64,000 nt of DNA from Fontibacterium abundans (GTDB lineage Bacteria; Pseudomonadota; Alphaproteobacteria; Pelagibacterales; Pelagibacteraceae), in NCBI GenBank assembly GCA_965235095.1, contig OZ249405.1; one strand, 5' to 3'. The notes beneath the pieces were generated by a model. The model did no database searches. It was not told the origin of the DNA and worked only from the letters and a program-made list of their open reading frames with translations. Each line of letters begins with the position of its first letter. Position 1 is the first letter of the stretch. Positions 34,904 to 44,170 of this stretch are shown here, in pieces. The position numbers and the translations under genes were made by a program.

Positions 34904-35911
34904 ATGATTAAAAATAGAATTTTATCCGGTGTTCAGCCAACAGGAAACCTTCATCTTGGCAACTATTTAGGCGCAATTAAAAATTTTGTTAAATTACAAA
35001 AAGATTACGAGTGTTATTTTATGTTGGCAGATCTTCATTCAATCACTGTATTTCAAGATCCAAAAAAATTAAGAGAGAATATAATTGAAACAGCCGCTGT
35101 TTTTCTTGCCTGCGGATTAGATCCAAAAAAGAATGTTATATTTTGTCAGTCGAGTGTTGCCGGACATTCTGAATTAGCATGGATATTTAATTGTGTTGCA
35201 AGAATTGGCTGGTTGAATCGAATGACGCAATTTAAAGAAAAAGCAGGATCGAATAAAGAAAAAGCAAGTGTTGGTCTTTATTCCTACCCAACATTAATGG
35301 CAGCAGATATTTTACTTTATAAGGCAACACATGTTCCTGTGGGTGAAGATCAAAAACAACATTTGGAACTGTGTAGAGATATTGCGGTGAAATTTAATAA
35401 CGATTTTAATTGTAAAGACTTTTTTACATTACCAGAACCTATTATTACAAAAGAAGTTGCAAGAATAATGAGTCTGAAAGATGGAACTAAAAAAATGAGC
35501 AAGTCTGATGAATCTGAAGCTTCAAGAATTACTTTAACAGACACAGAAGAAGATATTGTGCAAAAAATTAAAAAAGCAAAAACAGATAATGATTTGATTC
35601 CAGATACTGAGTCAAAATTAGCAGACAGACCAGAGGCTAGAAATTTAATTAATATCTTTTCTATTTTAAATAACAGCACAATTGAAAAAACTTTAAAAGA
35701 ATTAAGTGGTAAAAATTTTTCTGAATTAAAAAATAGACTAAGTGAAGTTTTAGTTAAAGAAATTGTTCCGATAGGAAAAAAGATTAAAGAATTTAAAAAA
35801 GACACTGATGAAATTAAAAAGATTTTAAAAAGCGGAAGTGAAAAAGCTAATATTGAATCTCAAAAAACTATAAAAGAAGTACATAAGATTGTTGGATTAT
35901 CTCTATCTTAA
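34904..35911 (+). CDS. trpS: Tryptophanyl-tRNA synthetase
   Basis: This class Ic synthetase charges tRNA-Trp. The 335-residue protein has the HIGH-type PTGNLHLGNYLGAI (12-25, HLGN at 17-20), MLADLHSITVFQDPK, the SYPTLMAADILLYKATHVPVGEDQKQHLELCRDIA pocket and a clear KKMSKSDES loop near residue 197. It starts 7 bases after murJ, and its TAA overlaps the ATG of the stress-protein gene by one base (TAATG). Length is normal for bacteria. Confidence 0.97.
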   Translation: MIKNRILSGVQPTGNLHLGNYLGAIKNFVKLQKDYECYFMLADLHSITVFQDPKKLRENIIETAAVFLACGLDPKKNVIFCQSSVAGHSELAWIFNCVARIGWLNRMTQFKEKAGSNKEKASVGLYSYPTLMAADILLYKATHVPVGEDQKQHLELCRDIAVKFNNDFNCKDFFTLPEPIITKEVARIMSLKDGTKKMSKSDESEASRITLTDTEEDIVQKIKKAKTDNDLIPDTESKLADRPEARNLINIFSILNNSTIEKTLKELSGKNFSELKNRLSEVLVKEIVPIGKKIKEFKKDTDEIKKILKSGSEKANIESQKTIKEVHKIVGLSLS

Positions 35912-36366
35912 TGAGAAAAAATTATTTAGTTATTATTGACGAGAGTGATGAACTTAAGAATGCAATTTATTTTGCAGCCAAAAGATCAGTAGCAAATAAT
36001 GCTAATTTAATAATGCTTTATGTTGTAAGGCCCGCAGTGAATGCCGAGTGGGCATCAGTTGGAAATCTTATTGAGCAAGAGGAGACAAGTGAGGGAAAAA
36101 AAATTAGCCGACTTTGGTCAACTGTAGTTGAAGAAAAATTTAAAATAAAACCGCAGATTATTATTAAGATGGGTGATAAGGTTGATGAAATAATCAAGTT
36201 TCTTAAAGAGGATAAGAGTATTAGATTTCTTGTATTAGCCTCTTCAACTGATAGCGATCCAGGGCCTATTATTAAATCTTTATCAAAAAAGATGAATGAT
36301 CTGCCAGTGCCCTTAGTTATAATCCCAGGTCTCATTTCTGAGAAAGAGATCGATAATTTAATATAA
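35911..36366 (+). CDS. Universal stress protein (UspA fold), single domain
   Basis: The 151-residue protein has a UspA-like alpha/beta fold: NYLVIIDESDELKNAIYFAAKRSVANNANLIMLYVV at the start, KPQIIIKMGDKVDEIIKFLKE in the middle and IRFLVLASSTDSDPGPIIKSL followed by VPLVIIPG at the end. The usual ATP-binding G-x2-G-x9-G-S/T motif is altered to LASSTDSDPGP, so ATP binding is doubtful. trpS-usp-nfuA order is common in alphaproteobacteria. The role is unknown; a link to stress is by family name only. Confidence 0.82.
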   Translation: MRKNYLVIIDESDELKNAIYFAAKRSVANNANLIMLYVVRPAVNAEWASVGNLIEQEETSEGKKISRLWSTVVEEKFKIKPQIIIKMGDKVDEIIKFLKEDKSIRFLVLASSTDSDPGPIIKSLSKKMNDLPVPLVIIPGLISEKEIDNLI

Positions 36367-36439
36367 GTTATTGAATTATAAGCTTTATTATAAATGGTGC
36401 TTACTTTAACAACAAATCATACTAACTAAATATATACAT

Positions 36440-36979
36440 ATGAATATTGATGTGCAGCAGACCCCAAATCCAGACACATTAAAATTTGTGTTAGGCTTAG
36501 AATTAGTGCAAAGCGGCTCTATCGAATTTAAAGCTCATTCAGAGGCTAAAGAGTATCCCTTTGTTCAAAAAATATTTGAGCTTGGAGTTGAGCTCGTCTT
36601 TTTTGGAACTAATTTTATCTCTGTTAAAAAAAATAGCTCTTTAGAGTGGGGGCAAATATTAGAGCAAATTAAAAATATTATAAAAAACGACTTTCCTAAA
36701 AATTTTAAAGCGATCACTATAAAAAAAGAAACAATTGATAATAAAGATGAAGTATTTAAAAAAATAGAAGAAGTACTAGAACTAAAAATACGCCCTGCTG
36801 TTGCACAGGATGGAGGCAATATTAAGCTAAGATCTTTTATTGATGGAGTGGCTGAAGTAGAACTGCAGGGTAGCTGCGCAGGCTGTCCTTCCTCTACATT
36901 AACTTTAAAACAAGGCGTGGAACGAATGCTCGTTCATTATGTGCCTGAAGTAAAAAGCGTTAGAGCTGTAAGTCTATAA
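36440..36979 (+). CDS. Nfu-type iron-sulfur cluster scaffold/carrier
   Basis: The 179-residue protein joins an Nfu N-terminal domain (IDVQQTPNPDTLKFVLGLELV, about 1-90) to a NifU-like C-terminal domain with the cluster-binding CAGC (Cys146, Cys149) in LQGSCAGCPSSTLTLKQGVERML. Such proteins hold a [4Fe-4S] cluster at a dimer interface and pass it to apo-enzymes; candidate clients in this window are MiaB and Nth (inference). A 73-base gap precedes it, likely carrying its own promoter, and the Bax-like gene follows after 11 bases. Confidence 0.93.
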   Translation: MNIDVQQTPNPDTLKFVLGLELVQSGSIEFKAHSEAKEYPFVQKIFELGVELVFFGTNFISVKKNSSLEWGQILEQIKNIIKNDFPKNFKAITIKKETIDNKDEVFKKIEEVLELKIRPAVAQDGGNIKLRSFIDGVAEVELQGSCAGCPSSTLTLKQGVERMLVHYVPEVKSVRAVSL

Positions 36980-36990
36980 TCTAAATTAAT

Positions 36991-38142
36991 ATGAAAAAAA
37001 TAATTATTAATCAAAAATTAATTAATTTTTTTAAAAAAATAAGAGAAGAAATTTTGAACAATGGTTTTTCGCGGTATATTGTTGATACATTTGCTCCAAC
37101 ATTTAGATTTTTTTCTTTTGTTTTAAAAAATATAAATAAAATTTACTTTTTTCTAATTACGAAACTTAATCTTAAAAAAATTTTACCATACACCGTTATT
37201 GTTACTTTAATAATTTTTACCGCTTTTGTTCCGGAGATGTTTAAGTCCACAGCTGATAAAAAAAAAATTATTAATAATCAAACAGAAGAATATACTACCA
37301 ATGATCTTTCCATTGATCAGATATTAAAGAAAAGTTTCTTAACTAATGATTCAAAAAAATTAAGTTTAGATTTTCAGCAAGTGTTAGGTATTATTAATTT
37401 ATTTGAAAAGAGCGGTTATAATCTTGAAAAAGTTAGAGATGGAGAGCCTGTTGCTAATTTCTTTTTAGCAAAATTTCCAGAAGGTATTAGTGAATTAGAT
37501 AATATTGAGCAAAGAAAAAGAATTTTTATACAAATATTATTGCCTATCGTTTTATCGGAGAATGAAAAAATTATTGAAGACCGAAGAAAGTTAACTGCCA
37601 TCATGAATAGAAAAAGTTTTAAAAAGGACGCTGATTGGTTAAATGAGAAGTTCCAGCAATATAAAGTTAAAAATAACAGTGTTAAAGAATTATTAGTTAA
37701 AATGGACATTATTCCTCCTTCATTAGCTATAGCGCAAGCGGCTTACGAAAGTGGTTGGGGTACATCTCGTTTTGCAACTGAGGGCAATGCTTTATTTGGT
37801 CAGTGGGGATGGAAAGAAAACAAAGGGATGGTGCCAGAAAATCGAGGCGAAGATGAAAAACATGAAATTTCAAAATTTAATAAAATTAGATATGCAGTGA
37901 GTGCTTACAAAAATAATTTAAATACACATCCGTTTTATGAGGAATTTCGCATAGAAAGAGCCAAACAAAGATCAGGCAGACTAAGCGGATCAATATCAGG
38001 CATAAAATTAATCAAACATGTTCATAAATATTCAATTAAAGGAGACGATTATGTTCTTGGTTTAAAGAAAATTATTGAACAAAATTCTCTACAAGATTTC
38101 GATAAAGCAAATTTATTAGTTAAAAGATCAGGATCGATCTAA
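36991..38142 (+). CDS. Bax-like membrane-anchored glucosaminidase-family protein
   Basis: The 383-residue protein has one hydrophobic span near 63-80 (LPYTVIVTLIIFTAFVP) after a basic N-terminus, so it is probably anchored in the inner membrane facing the periplasm. The C-terminal part contains the glucosaminidase-fold motif IIPPSLAIAQAAYESGWGTSRFATEGNALFGQWGW (about 237-271, candidate catalytic Glu in AYESGWG) as in E. coli Bax/FlgJ-type enzymes. It likely trims peptidoglycan. It occupies the place between nfu and tsaB where other alphaproteobacteria have no such gene, next to a polysaccharide deacetylase; the two overlap by 4 bases tail to tail. Confidence 0.84.
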   Translation: MKKIIINQKLINFFKKIREEILNNGFSRYIVDTFAPTFRFFSFVLKNINKIYFFLITKLNLKKILPYTVIVTLIIFTAFVPEMFKSTADKKKIINNQTEEYTTNDLSIDQILKKSFLTNDSKKLSLDFQQVLGIINLFEKSGYNLEKVRDGEPVANFFLAKFPEGISELDNIEQRKRIFIQILLPIVLSENEKIIEDRRKLTAIMNRKSFKKDADWLNEKFQQYKVKNNSVKELLVKMDIIPPSLAIAQAAYESGWGTSRFATEGNALFGQWGWKENKGMVPENRGEDEKHEISKFNKIRYAVSAYKNNLNTHPFYEEFRIERAKQRSGRLSGSISGIKLIKHVHKYSIKGDDYVLGLKKIIEQNSLQDFDKANLLVKRSGSI

Positions 38143-39191
38143 TTTCCATCTACCACAAACTGAAATCCCAACCAGCGCCATTGATTATCTTTATCTAATA
38201 AAGAACAATTAATTCTACCAGTTCTTGTTGTAAATTTTTTATCTAAATTAACTTTTATCCAATTTTTTTCAATAAACGATATTTTCTTTTTACTCCACTC
38301 CCCACCATCATTAGCAAAGCAATTAATTTTTTCTAAGTTGGTAGTTTCTTTAAAAAATTCTATTTCAATTTTTGGAGGATTTTCTGATTTTGTAAGAAAT
38401 TTATTTTCTGGTTTGAAAGATTTAAAAGGAAAAGGTTTAGTATTTAACAATGTTAAAAATCTTTCTGGTTTCCCATAATTTTCATTTACAGGATAACGAG
38501 GTAACTCAAATAAGTCTTTTGATTTATCGATAACGCCGGAATGTTGTCCGAATGCTAATTCATAATTAAATTCTTTTACAATTTTTTTAAAAATAGAACT
38601 GTATTCACCAAATGGATATGAAAAATATTTTGGCCTAAAAGATAATTCTCTTAAAAAATCTTTATGAGATTTTTCTAAATCTTCTCTTATTTCGCTTTCA
38701 GATTTATTAATTAAAAATTCATGAGAAAAACTATGTCCACCAATAGTTCCAATTTTAGAATTATGAATTTCTCGCACTTGATCCCAAGTCATGTAATTGG
38801 GATTGTTGGTATTAACTTCTCGTGTATTAAAAAAAAGTACAAATGGAATTTTTTTCTCTTTTAATATCTTCCATCCATTGTCGTAAAAAGATCTATAGGC
38901 ATCATCAACGGTAATTAAAACTTTTTTTGAGTCGTAACTTTTGTTCTCAATAAGAATTTTTCTTAATTCATCAATTGAAATAAATTCAATCTTGTTTTGA
39001 TTAATAATTTCAAGTTGCAAATTAAACTCTTTAAGCCTGACATTGGTTGATGGATATTTATTTTCTTCAAAACGATGATACATTAATCCAATAATTCCTT
39101 TTTCATTTTGATATTCTTGAGAATTAACTCCAGAAAGATTAGCAATTATAAAAAAAGTAATTAAAATAATTCTTTTTATGAATGAAGCCAT
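38139..39191 (-). CDS. Secreted polysaccharide deacetylase (NodB-fold)
   Basis: From ATG 39191 the 350-residue protein begins with a signal peptide (MASFIKR then a hydrophobic stretch to SGVNSQ). The NodB domain shows VLITVDDAYRSFYDNGWKIL (metal-binding Asp pair), GGHSFSHEFL (HxxxH) and KYFSYPFGEYS, so a metal-dependent N- or O-deacetylase of a glycan is expected. A C-terminal beta-rich extension (about 250-350, INCSLLDKDNQWRWLGFQFVV) is unassigned. The start is chosen for the signal peptide; the open frame continues to 39257. The start codon overlaps that of divergent tsaB. Confidence 0.86.
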   Translation of the reverse strand: MASFIKRIILITFFIIANLSGVNSQEYQNEKGIIGLMYHRFEENKYPSTNVRLKEFNLQLEIINQNKIEFISIDELRKILIENKSYDSKKVLITVDDAYRSFYDNGWKILKEKKIPFVLFFNTREVNTNNPNYMTWDQVREIHNSKIGTIGGHSFSHEFLINKSESEIREDLEKSHKDFLRELSFRPKYFSYPFGEYSSIFKKIVKEFNYELAFGQHSGVIDKSKDLFELPRYPVNENYGKPERFLTLLNTKPFPFKSFKPENKFLTKSENPPKIEIEFFKETTNLEKINCFANDGGEWSKKKISFIEKNWIKVNLDKKFTTRTGRINCSLLDKDNQWRWLGFQFVVDGN

Positions 39192-39738
39192 GAATTCCCG
39201 TTTTTGTTCGATCGATTTTACACTGGGAAGTTTAATACTAATCGCAAAAGAAAACAATTCTGACTTTGCTTTAGTTAAAGATAAATTCTTAAATAGTGAA
39301 AATTTTATAAATATTCTTTTAAATTTCTTTCAGCAAAACAATATCAAGATAGAAAACTTAAATTATTTAATGATTAATTTAGGGCCAGGTGGATTTGTTG
39401 GTCTTAGAAACATCTTGTCTTCAATTAAAAGTATTGCCTTAGTTAAAAAAATCAAAGTACTTGGATTTAATAATTTTCAGATTCTAAAAACTACAATTAC
39501 CAATCAAGATTATGAAAAAGTTGCTATAGAAGTTAATAATAGATTTTATGTTAAGGATCTAAAAAATTGTGATGACTATTATTCAAAATTTACCCTTCAA
39601 AATGCTTTAGAAAAAAATAGTGATAAAATAGTTAAATTTTCAAAATTACCCGAATACACATCTAAGAATCTTCAATATATTTTGGATAATAAACTTTTTA
39701 TTGATAACAAATTATTCCCTATTTATGAAAATATGTAA
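39190..39738 (+). CDS. tsaB: tRNA threonylcarbamoyladenosine synthesis protein TsaB, divergent
   Basis: TsaB partners TsaD and TsaE to make t6A37 on ANN-decoding tRNAs. From ATG 39190 the protein has 182 residues with a reduced actin-like fold: CSIDFTLGSLILIAKEN, NYLMINLGPGGFVGLRNILSSIKSIAL (family G-PGS/T-F-TG-LR) and a short C-terminal part. An ATG at 39178 in the same frame would lie inside the deacetylase gene. Homology is moderate, but position upstream of miaB supports it; the usual rimI and fur are missing between them. Confidence 0.82.
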   Translation: MNSRFCSIDFTLGSLILIAKENNSDFALVKDKFLNSENFINILLNFFQQNNIKIENLNYLMINLGPGGFVGLRNILSSIKSIALVKKIKVLGFNNFQILKTTITNQDYEKVAIEVNNRFYVKDLKNCDDYYSKFTLQNALEKNSDKIVKFSKLPEYTSKNLQYILDNKLFIDNKLFPIYENM

Positions 39739-39768
39739 CAAATATATTTCATTTATTTGTTTTTTTTT
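39738..39768 (+). terminator. Possible A/T-rich terminator after tsaB
   Basis: ACAAATA (39738-39744) pairs with TATTTGT (39754-39760) around a 9-base loop, followed by at least eight T. The stem is weak because it has only one G-C pair, yet the T-tract and the position just after the tsaB stop are right. It would separate tsaB from the miaB transcript. Confidence 0.45.
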
Positions 39769-39806
39769 ATACCTTCAGAGCTTCTAATATTTTGAGATTA
39801 AAATAA

Positions 39807-41144
39807 TTGTTAAAAACATTTTATATAAAGACTTTTGGTTGTCAGATGAATGAGTACGATTCTGATAAAATATCCGACTTAATGCAATCTGTTAATTTTG
39901 TAAGATCTGAAACTTTAGCAGATGTAGATTGTATTATATTTAATACTTGCCACATTAGAGAAAAAGCAACTGAGAAAGTTTACTCTGATATTGGTAAAAT
40001 TAAAAAGCTGAATCGATCTAAAAAAAAACCAATTTTCGTATTAACGGGATGTATAGCGCAAGCACAAGGTGAGGAGATTTTTAAAAGAACTAACTATGTC
40101 GATATTGTTGTTGGGCCACAATCTTACCATCGACTACCTGAACAAATTAAAAATTTTGCAGAAAGAAAAGAAAATTTTTCTGACACTAATTTTGAATTAA
40201 TAGAAAAATTTGATACTTTAGATAATTTAAAATCTTCAAGAAAATCTAAAGTTTCTGAATTTTTAACCATCCAAGAAGGCTGTGATAAATTTTGTTCCTT
40301 TTGTGTAGTTCCTTATACAAGAGGCGCTGAATTTTCTAGATCGTTTAACAGCATTATTAATGAGGCAAAAAAATTATCAGATAATGGAGTTAGAGAAATT
40401 GTTTTGCTTGGACAAAATGTTAGCGCTTACAAATTTGTAGATGGGAACAAAACTTATAATCTTGCAAAACTAATAGATGAAATAGCAAAAATTAATTCAA
40501 TTCATCGAATACGTTTTACCACTTCACATCCAAATGACATGGATCAAGAATTGATAGAGGCTTTTAAATATCAAAAAAAATTAATGCCGCAATTACACTT
40601 ACCCATTCAATCAGGTTCTAATAAAATTTTAAAATTAATGAATAGAAAACATACAAGAGAATATTATTTAGATTTAATCGCTAAATTTAAAGAAGCTAAT
40701 CCAGAAATGGAATTTTCTAGCGATTTTATAATTGGTTTTCCAGGTGAGGAAGAACAGGATTTTCAAGATACGCTTGATATTATTAACAGAGTAAATTTTA
40801 ATAGTTCTTATTCATTTATATATAGTCAAAGACCAGGCACTCCAGCTGTTGATAGAGATCAGATATCTCTAGATATATGCAAAGGCAGATTATTAAAATT
40901 ACAAACTTTATTAGGTGATATTCAATTTAAAAACAGTAAACAATTAATAGGAACAAAAACTGAAATATTAATTGAGAATAAAACTAAAACTCCCGGTCAA
41001 TTCTTTGGTAGAAGTAAATTTATGCATTCTATTTTTTTTAACTCTGAAAATTGTAATCCAGGAGATTTAGTGGATATTGAAATTACTTCCTGCAATAGCA
41101 AAAATCTTTTTGGTATATTGCAAAAAGAAGAAGTACTTGTTTGA
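39807..41144 (+). CDS. miaB: tRNA-2-methylthio-N6-dimethylallyladenosine synthase MiaB
   Basis: MiaB is a radical-SAM enzyme that adds the 2-methylthio group to i6A37 of tRNAs reading UNN codons. The 445-residue protein starts at TTG 39807 directly before LKTFYIKTFGCQMNE, with auxiliary-cluster cysteines 12, 48 and 82 (GCQ, NTCH, TGCI), the radical-SAM motif C159-x3-C163-x2-C166, and a C-terminal TRAM domain (about 375-440). No ATG lies before the first conserved motif. phoH follows with overlapping TGATG. Its two [4Fe-4S] clusters need a carrier such as the nearby Nfu protein. Confidence 0.96.
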   Translation: MLKTFYIKTFGCQMNEYDSDKISDLMQSVNFVRSETLADVDCIIFNTCHIREKATEKVYSDIGKIKKLNRSKKKPIFVLTGCIAQAQGEEIFKRTNYVDIVVGPQSYHRLPEQIKNFAERKENFSDTNFELIEKFDTLDNLKSSRKSKVSEFLTIQEGCDKFCSFCVVPYTRGAEFSRSFNSIINEAKKLSDNGVREIVLLGQNVSAYKFVDGNKTYNLAKLIDEIAKINSIHRIRFTTSHPNDMDQELIEAFKYQKKLMPQLHLPIQSGSNKILKLMNRKHTREYYLDLIAKFKEANPEMEFSSDFIIGFPGEEEQDFQDTLDIINRVNFNSSYSFIYSQRPGTPAVDRDQISLDICKGRLLKLQTLLGDIQFKNSKQLIGTKTEILIENKTKTPGQFFGRSKFMHSIFFNSENCNPGDLVDIEITSCNSKNLFGILQKEEVLV

Positions 41145-42169
41145 TGAATATATCTAAAGTTTCTAGTTCACAGATTGAAATTATTGAAAAAAATAATGAT
41201 TATTTAAGTTTTTACATAAAAAATAATTTAGTTTTGAGTAAAATTATTGGTGAATTTGATTCTAATCTTAAGGAAATAGAAAACATTACTAATACAAAAA
41301 TTAATTTAAGAGGAAATTTAATGATTGTAAGAGGTGATGTGAGTAATAGGCAATCTGTTGTTCAAATTATGGATAATCTTATCGCAAAATTTGTAAACAC
41401 GAACAGTATTGAAAAAGAAGACATCAAGACAATCTTTGACGTAACTAAAATGAATAGAACAGAGTCAAATCCTAATTCAATTTATAGTGATAACGATGCT
41501 ATCAAAACATCAAAAAAAATAATTTTACCAAGATCGGAGAAGCAGAAAATTTACGTAGATGCTTTAAAAAATCATAAGATTGTAATGGCATTAGGACCCG
41601 CCGGAACTGGAAAAACATTTTTGGCAGTTGCCGTAGCTGTTACTTTTTTATTAGAAGATAGAGTTAAAAAAATAATTTTATCAAGACCAGCAGTAGAGGC
41701 TGGAGAAAATTTAGGTTTTTTACCTGGGGATATGAAGGATAAAATTGATCCTTATCTTATACCTCTTTACGACTCTCTTTATGAACTTCTAGGATATGAC
41801 AAAATTCAAAAAAAAATAGAAGAGGGCATAATTGAGATCGCACCACTTGCTTTTATGAGAGGAAGAACACTAAAAGATTCATTTGTCATATTAGATGAAG
41901 CTCAGAATGCAACGTTTACTCAAATAAAAATGTTCTTAACGAGACTTGGAAATAATTCAACGATGGTAATAAACGGAGACCCATCACAAGTGGATTTGGC
42001 AAAATCAAAAGAGTCTGGGCTTTATGAGACCACAAAAATTCTTAAAGATATTAAAGAAATTAAAACCATAAACTTTGATCATAATGATGTTATGCGACAT
42101 CCTTTAGTTTCTAAAATAGTTAAGGCTTATGATGATTATGAAAAAAAAGAGCCAAATGGTAAAAGTTAA
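41144..42169 (+). CDS. PhoH-like ATPase (YbeZ family)
   Basis: PhoH/YbeZ proteins are P-loop ATPases, some with RNA-helicase-like activity, usually paired with YbeY in ribosome quality control. The 341-residue protein (ATG 41144; a TTG lies just upstream) has an N-terminal KH-like region with INLRGNLMIVRGD, Walker A GPAGTGKTFLAVAVAV (about 151-166), IILSRPAVEAGENLGFLPGD and Walker B FVILDEAQNATFTQIKMFLTRLG. Its start overlaps the miaB stop and its end overlaps ybeY by 14 bases. This miaB-phoH-ybeY set is strongly conserved. Confidence 0.94.
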   Translation: MNISKVSSSQIEIIEKNNDYLSFYIKNNLVLSKIIGEFDSNLKEIENITNTKINLRGNLMIVRGDVSNRQSVVQIMDNLIAKFVNTNSIEKEDIKTIFDVTKMNRTESNPNSIYSDNDAIKTSKKIILPRSEKQKIYVDALKNHKIVMALGPAGTGKTFLAVAVAVTFLLEDRVKKIILSRPAVEAGENLGFLPGDMKDKIDPYLIPLYDSLYELLGYDKIQKKIEEGIIEIAPLAFMRGRTLKDSFVILDEAQNATFTQIKMFLTRLGNNSTMVINGDPSQVDLAKSKESGLYETTKILKDIKEIKTINFDHNDVMRHPLVSKIVKAYDDYEKKEPNGKS

Positions 42170-42623
42170 TTTAGCTATTGAGAATAAGAACTGGAAATCC
42201 AGATACCCCAAAGTAAATTTGTTTCTTACAAAAAGTATTAAAAAAATTTTATCATCTATATTCCCATCTCGGGCGATTGCCTTTGAAATATCCATCCTTC
42301 TTACAGGCACAAAAAATATGAAGAATCTCAATAAAAAATTTAGAAAAATTAATAAGGACACAGACGTTTTGTCTTTTCCTGCGGAGGAGAAAAATTTTTT
42401 TAAAAAAGATTTTATATTAAAGAAAAAGCTTTACCTTGGAGATATCGCACTAAGTTACCAATATATTGAGGCAATTATTAAAAAACAAAATATAAGCTTT
42501 GATGATTATTTTAAAAAAATGTTAGTTCATGGTGTTTTGCATCTTATTGGCCATGAACATGATTCATTTAAAAAATACAAAAAAATGAATCTATTAGAGC
42601 AAAAAATTATTAGAACTATTTAA
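42156..42623 (+). CDS. ybeY: Endoribonuclease YbeY
   Basis: YbeY is a zinc-dependent RNase needed for 16S rRNA 3'-end maturation and ribosome quality control. From ATG 42156 the protein has 155 residues and the metal site HGVLHLIGHEHD (HGxLHLxGxDH family motif with Glu in place of Asp), preceded by LNKKFRKINKDTDVLSFPA. An ATG at 42129 lies deeper in phoH and lacks family similarity. Normally a CBS-domain CorC/HlyC gene follows; here lnt starts 8 bases later, so that gene is absent from this place. Confidence 0.94.
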   Translation: MVKVNLAIENKNWKSRYPKVNLFLTKSIKKILSSIFPSRAIAFEISILLTGTKNMKNLNKKFRKINKDTDVLSFPAEEKNFFKKDFILKKKLYLGDIALSYQYIEAIIKKQNISFDDYFKKMLVHGVLHLIGHEHDSFKKYKKMNLLEQKIIRTI

Positions 42624-42631
42624 AAATAAAG

Positions 42632-44170
42632 ATGTCAAAAAAAAATATTTTTTTTATTTACATTTTTTTATTATTATTAGGCTCTTTATCTAGCTTTTCC
42701 TTACCCCCTTATAATTTTATCTTTATAAATTTTATTACCTACTCTTTATTTTTGTATTTAATAATTCTGTTTAAAGAAAAAAAAGTAAAATTATCTAATT
42801 TCTTTTTTTTAGGTTTTGCCTTTGGTTATGGATATTTTGCAAGTAGTCTTTATTGGGTTTCTCACTCATTAACTTTTGACAAACAGTTAACCTTTTTAAT
42901 GCCCGTTGCCATACTAGGCTTGCCTATTTTGCTTGCCATCTTTTATGGGGCCGCAGTTATTGCAATCCATTCTTTGATAAAAAAAGATTATTTGTTTTTG
43001 TTAATATTTTCTATTTCCTTATCCATATTTGAATATTTACGAGGGATACTGTTCACAGGATTTTCTTGGAATTTAATATCTTATTCATGGAGTTTTTCAC
43101 TTGAGAGTATTCAAATATTAAAATTTATTGGCACATATACTTTTAACTTTTTTAGCATTCTTATTTTTTCAATTTACTTTAATTCTTTATGGCCTGTACA
43201 GTTTAAGAAAATATTAGTCAATTCTGCTTTTTTATTTATTGTTTTAATTTCTAATTATTTATTTGGAAAAATTATAATAAATAATGCAGAGTTTAATCAG
43301 TATAACGATGTTAAAATAAAAATAGTCCAGCCTAATATTGATATTGCAAAGACGTGGGGGATTGAAAACGAAAATAGAAATTTAGTTACTTTAATTAATC
43401 TTAGTAAAACCAACAAAGATGAAAAAACTTTAATTGTTTGGCCCGAGGGGATGATCCAGCAAACTAATCCTAAAGATTTATATAAATATAAAGAATACTT
43501 TAATAAAAATTTCTCTAAAAATCATTTAATTATTGTTGGAGTAACCAATCCAAGTATTTCAGGTAATAAAATTAATTTTTATAACTCCTTAGTCGTACTT
43601 AATAATAACGCTGAAGTTGTTAGTGTTTATAATAAAATTAGACTTGTTCCATTTGGAGAATTTATTCCTTTTGAAAATTTATTAACAAAGTGGGGATTAA
43701 AAAAAATTACATTTGGATACAGTTCTTTCTCTTCAGGTGCTGAAAGAAACGAGATTAAAATATTTAACAATTTATCTTTCCTGCCTTTGCTTTGTTATGA
43801 AATAATCTATTCCGGTGACCTTAAACGCGATTCTAAAGATTATAATTTCATAATAAACATTTCAGAGGACGGTTGGTTTGGAGATTCAATAGGTCCTTAT
43901 CAACATTTAACCCAAGCGGTTTTTAGAGCAGTAGAGCAAGGTTCTCCAATTGTAAGATCAACTAACAAAGGCATGTCCGCTTATATTTCTTCAAATGGAA
44001 AAATTGTAAATTCTTTAGAATTAAACAAATCTGGATTTATTGATGTAAAATTATCCTTTTTAAAAGAAAAAACCTTATTTTCTTTATTAGAAAACTACAT
44101 TTTTTATTTTACAATCTTCTTAAGTATTATATTCGTAATTGCTCTTAGAAAATTAAATAAAAATGGCTAA
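42632..44170 (+). CDS. lnt: Apolipoprotein N-acyltransferase Lnt
   Basis: Lnt adds the third acyl chain to lipoproteins in the inner membrane, which makes them substrates for the Lol system (lolA at 1.8 kb). The 512-residue protein has an N-terminal membrane domain (about 1-215, six to seven spans), a nitrilase-fold domain with the Glu-Lys-Cys triad in VWPEGM (about 271), NKIRLVPFGEFIPF (Lys near 334) and LLCYEIIYSGD (Cys near 388), and a final transmembrane span (about 488-505). Length is normal. It overlaps metK by 8 bases. Confidence 0.95.
   Translation: MSKKNIFFIYIFLLLLGSLSSFSLPPYNFIFINFITYSLFLYLIILFKEKKVKLSNFFFLGFAFGYGYFASSLYWVSHSLTFDKQLTFLMPVAILGLPILLAIFYGAAVIAIHSLIKKDYLFLLIFSISLSIFEYLRGILFTGFSWNLISYSWSFSLESIQILKFIGTYTFNFFSILIFSIYFNSLWPVQFKKILVNSAFLFIVLISNYLFGKIIINNAEFNQYNDVKIKIVQPNIDIAKTWGIENENRNLVTLINLSKTNKDEKTLIVWPEGMIQQTNPKDLYKYKEYFNKNFSKNHLIIVGVTNPSISGNKINFYNSLVVLNNNAEVVSVYNKIRLVPFGEFIPFENLLTKWGLKKITFGYSSFSSGAERNEIKIFNNLSFLPLLCYEIIYSGDLKRDSKDYNFIINISEDGWFGDSIGPYQHLTQAVFRAVEQGSPIVRSTNKGMSAYISSNGKIVNSLELNKSGFIDVKLSFLKEKTLFSLLENYIFYFTIFLSIIFVIALRKLNKNG

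Noticed and set aside
44100..44165. SAM riboswitch expected ahead of metK
   Set aside because: metK starts inside the end of lnt, leaving no leader; no SAM-type fold can be placed here.
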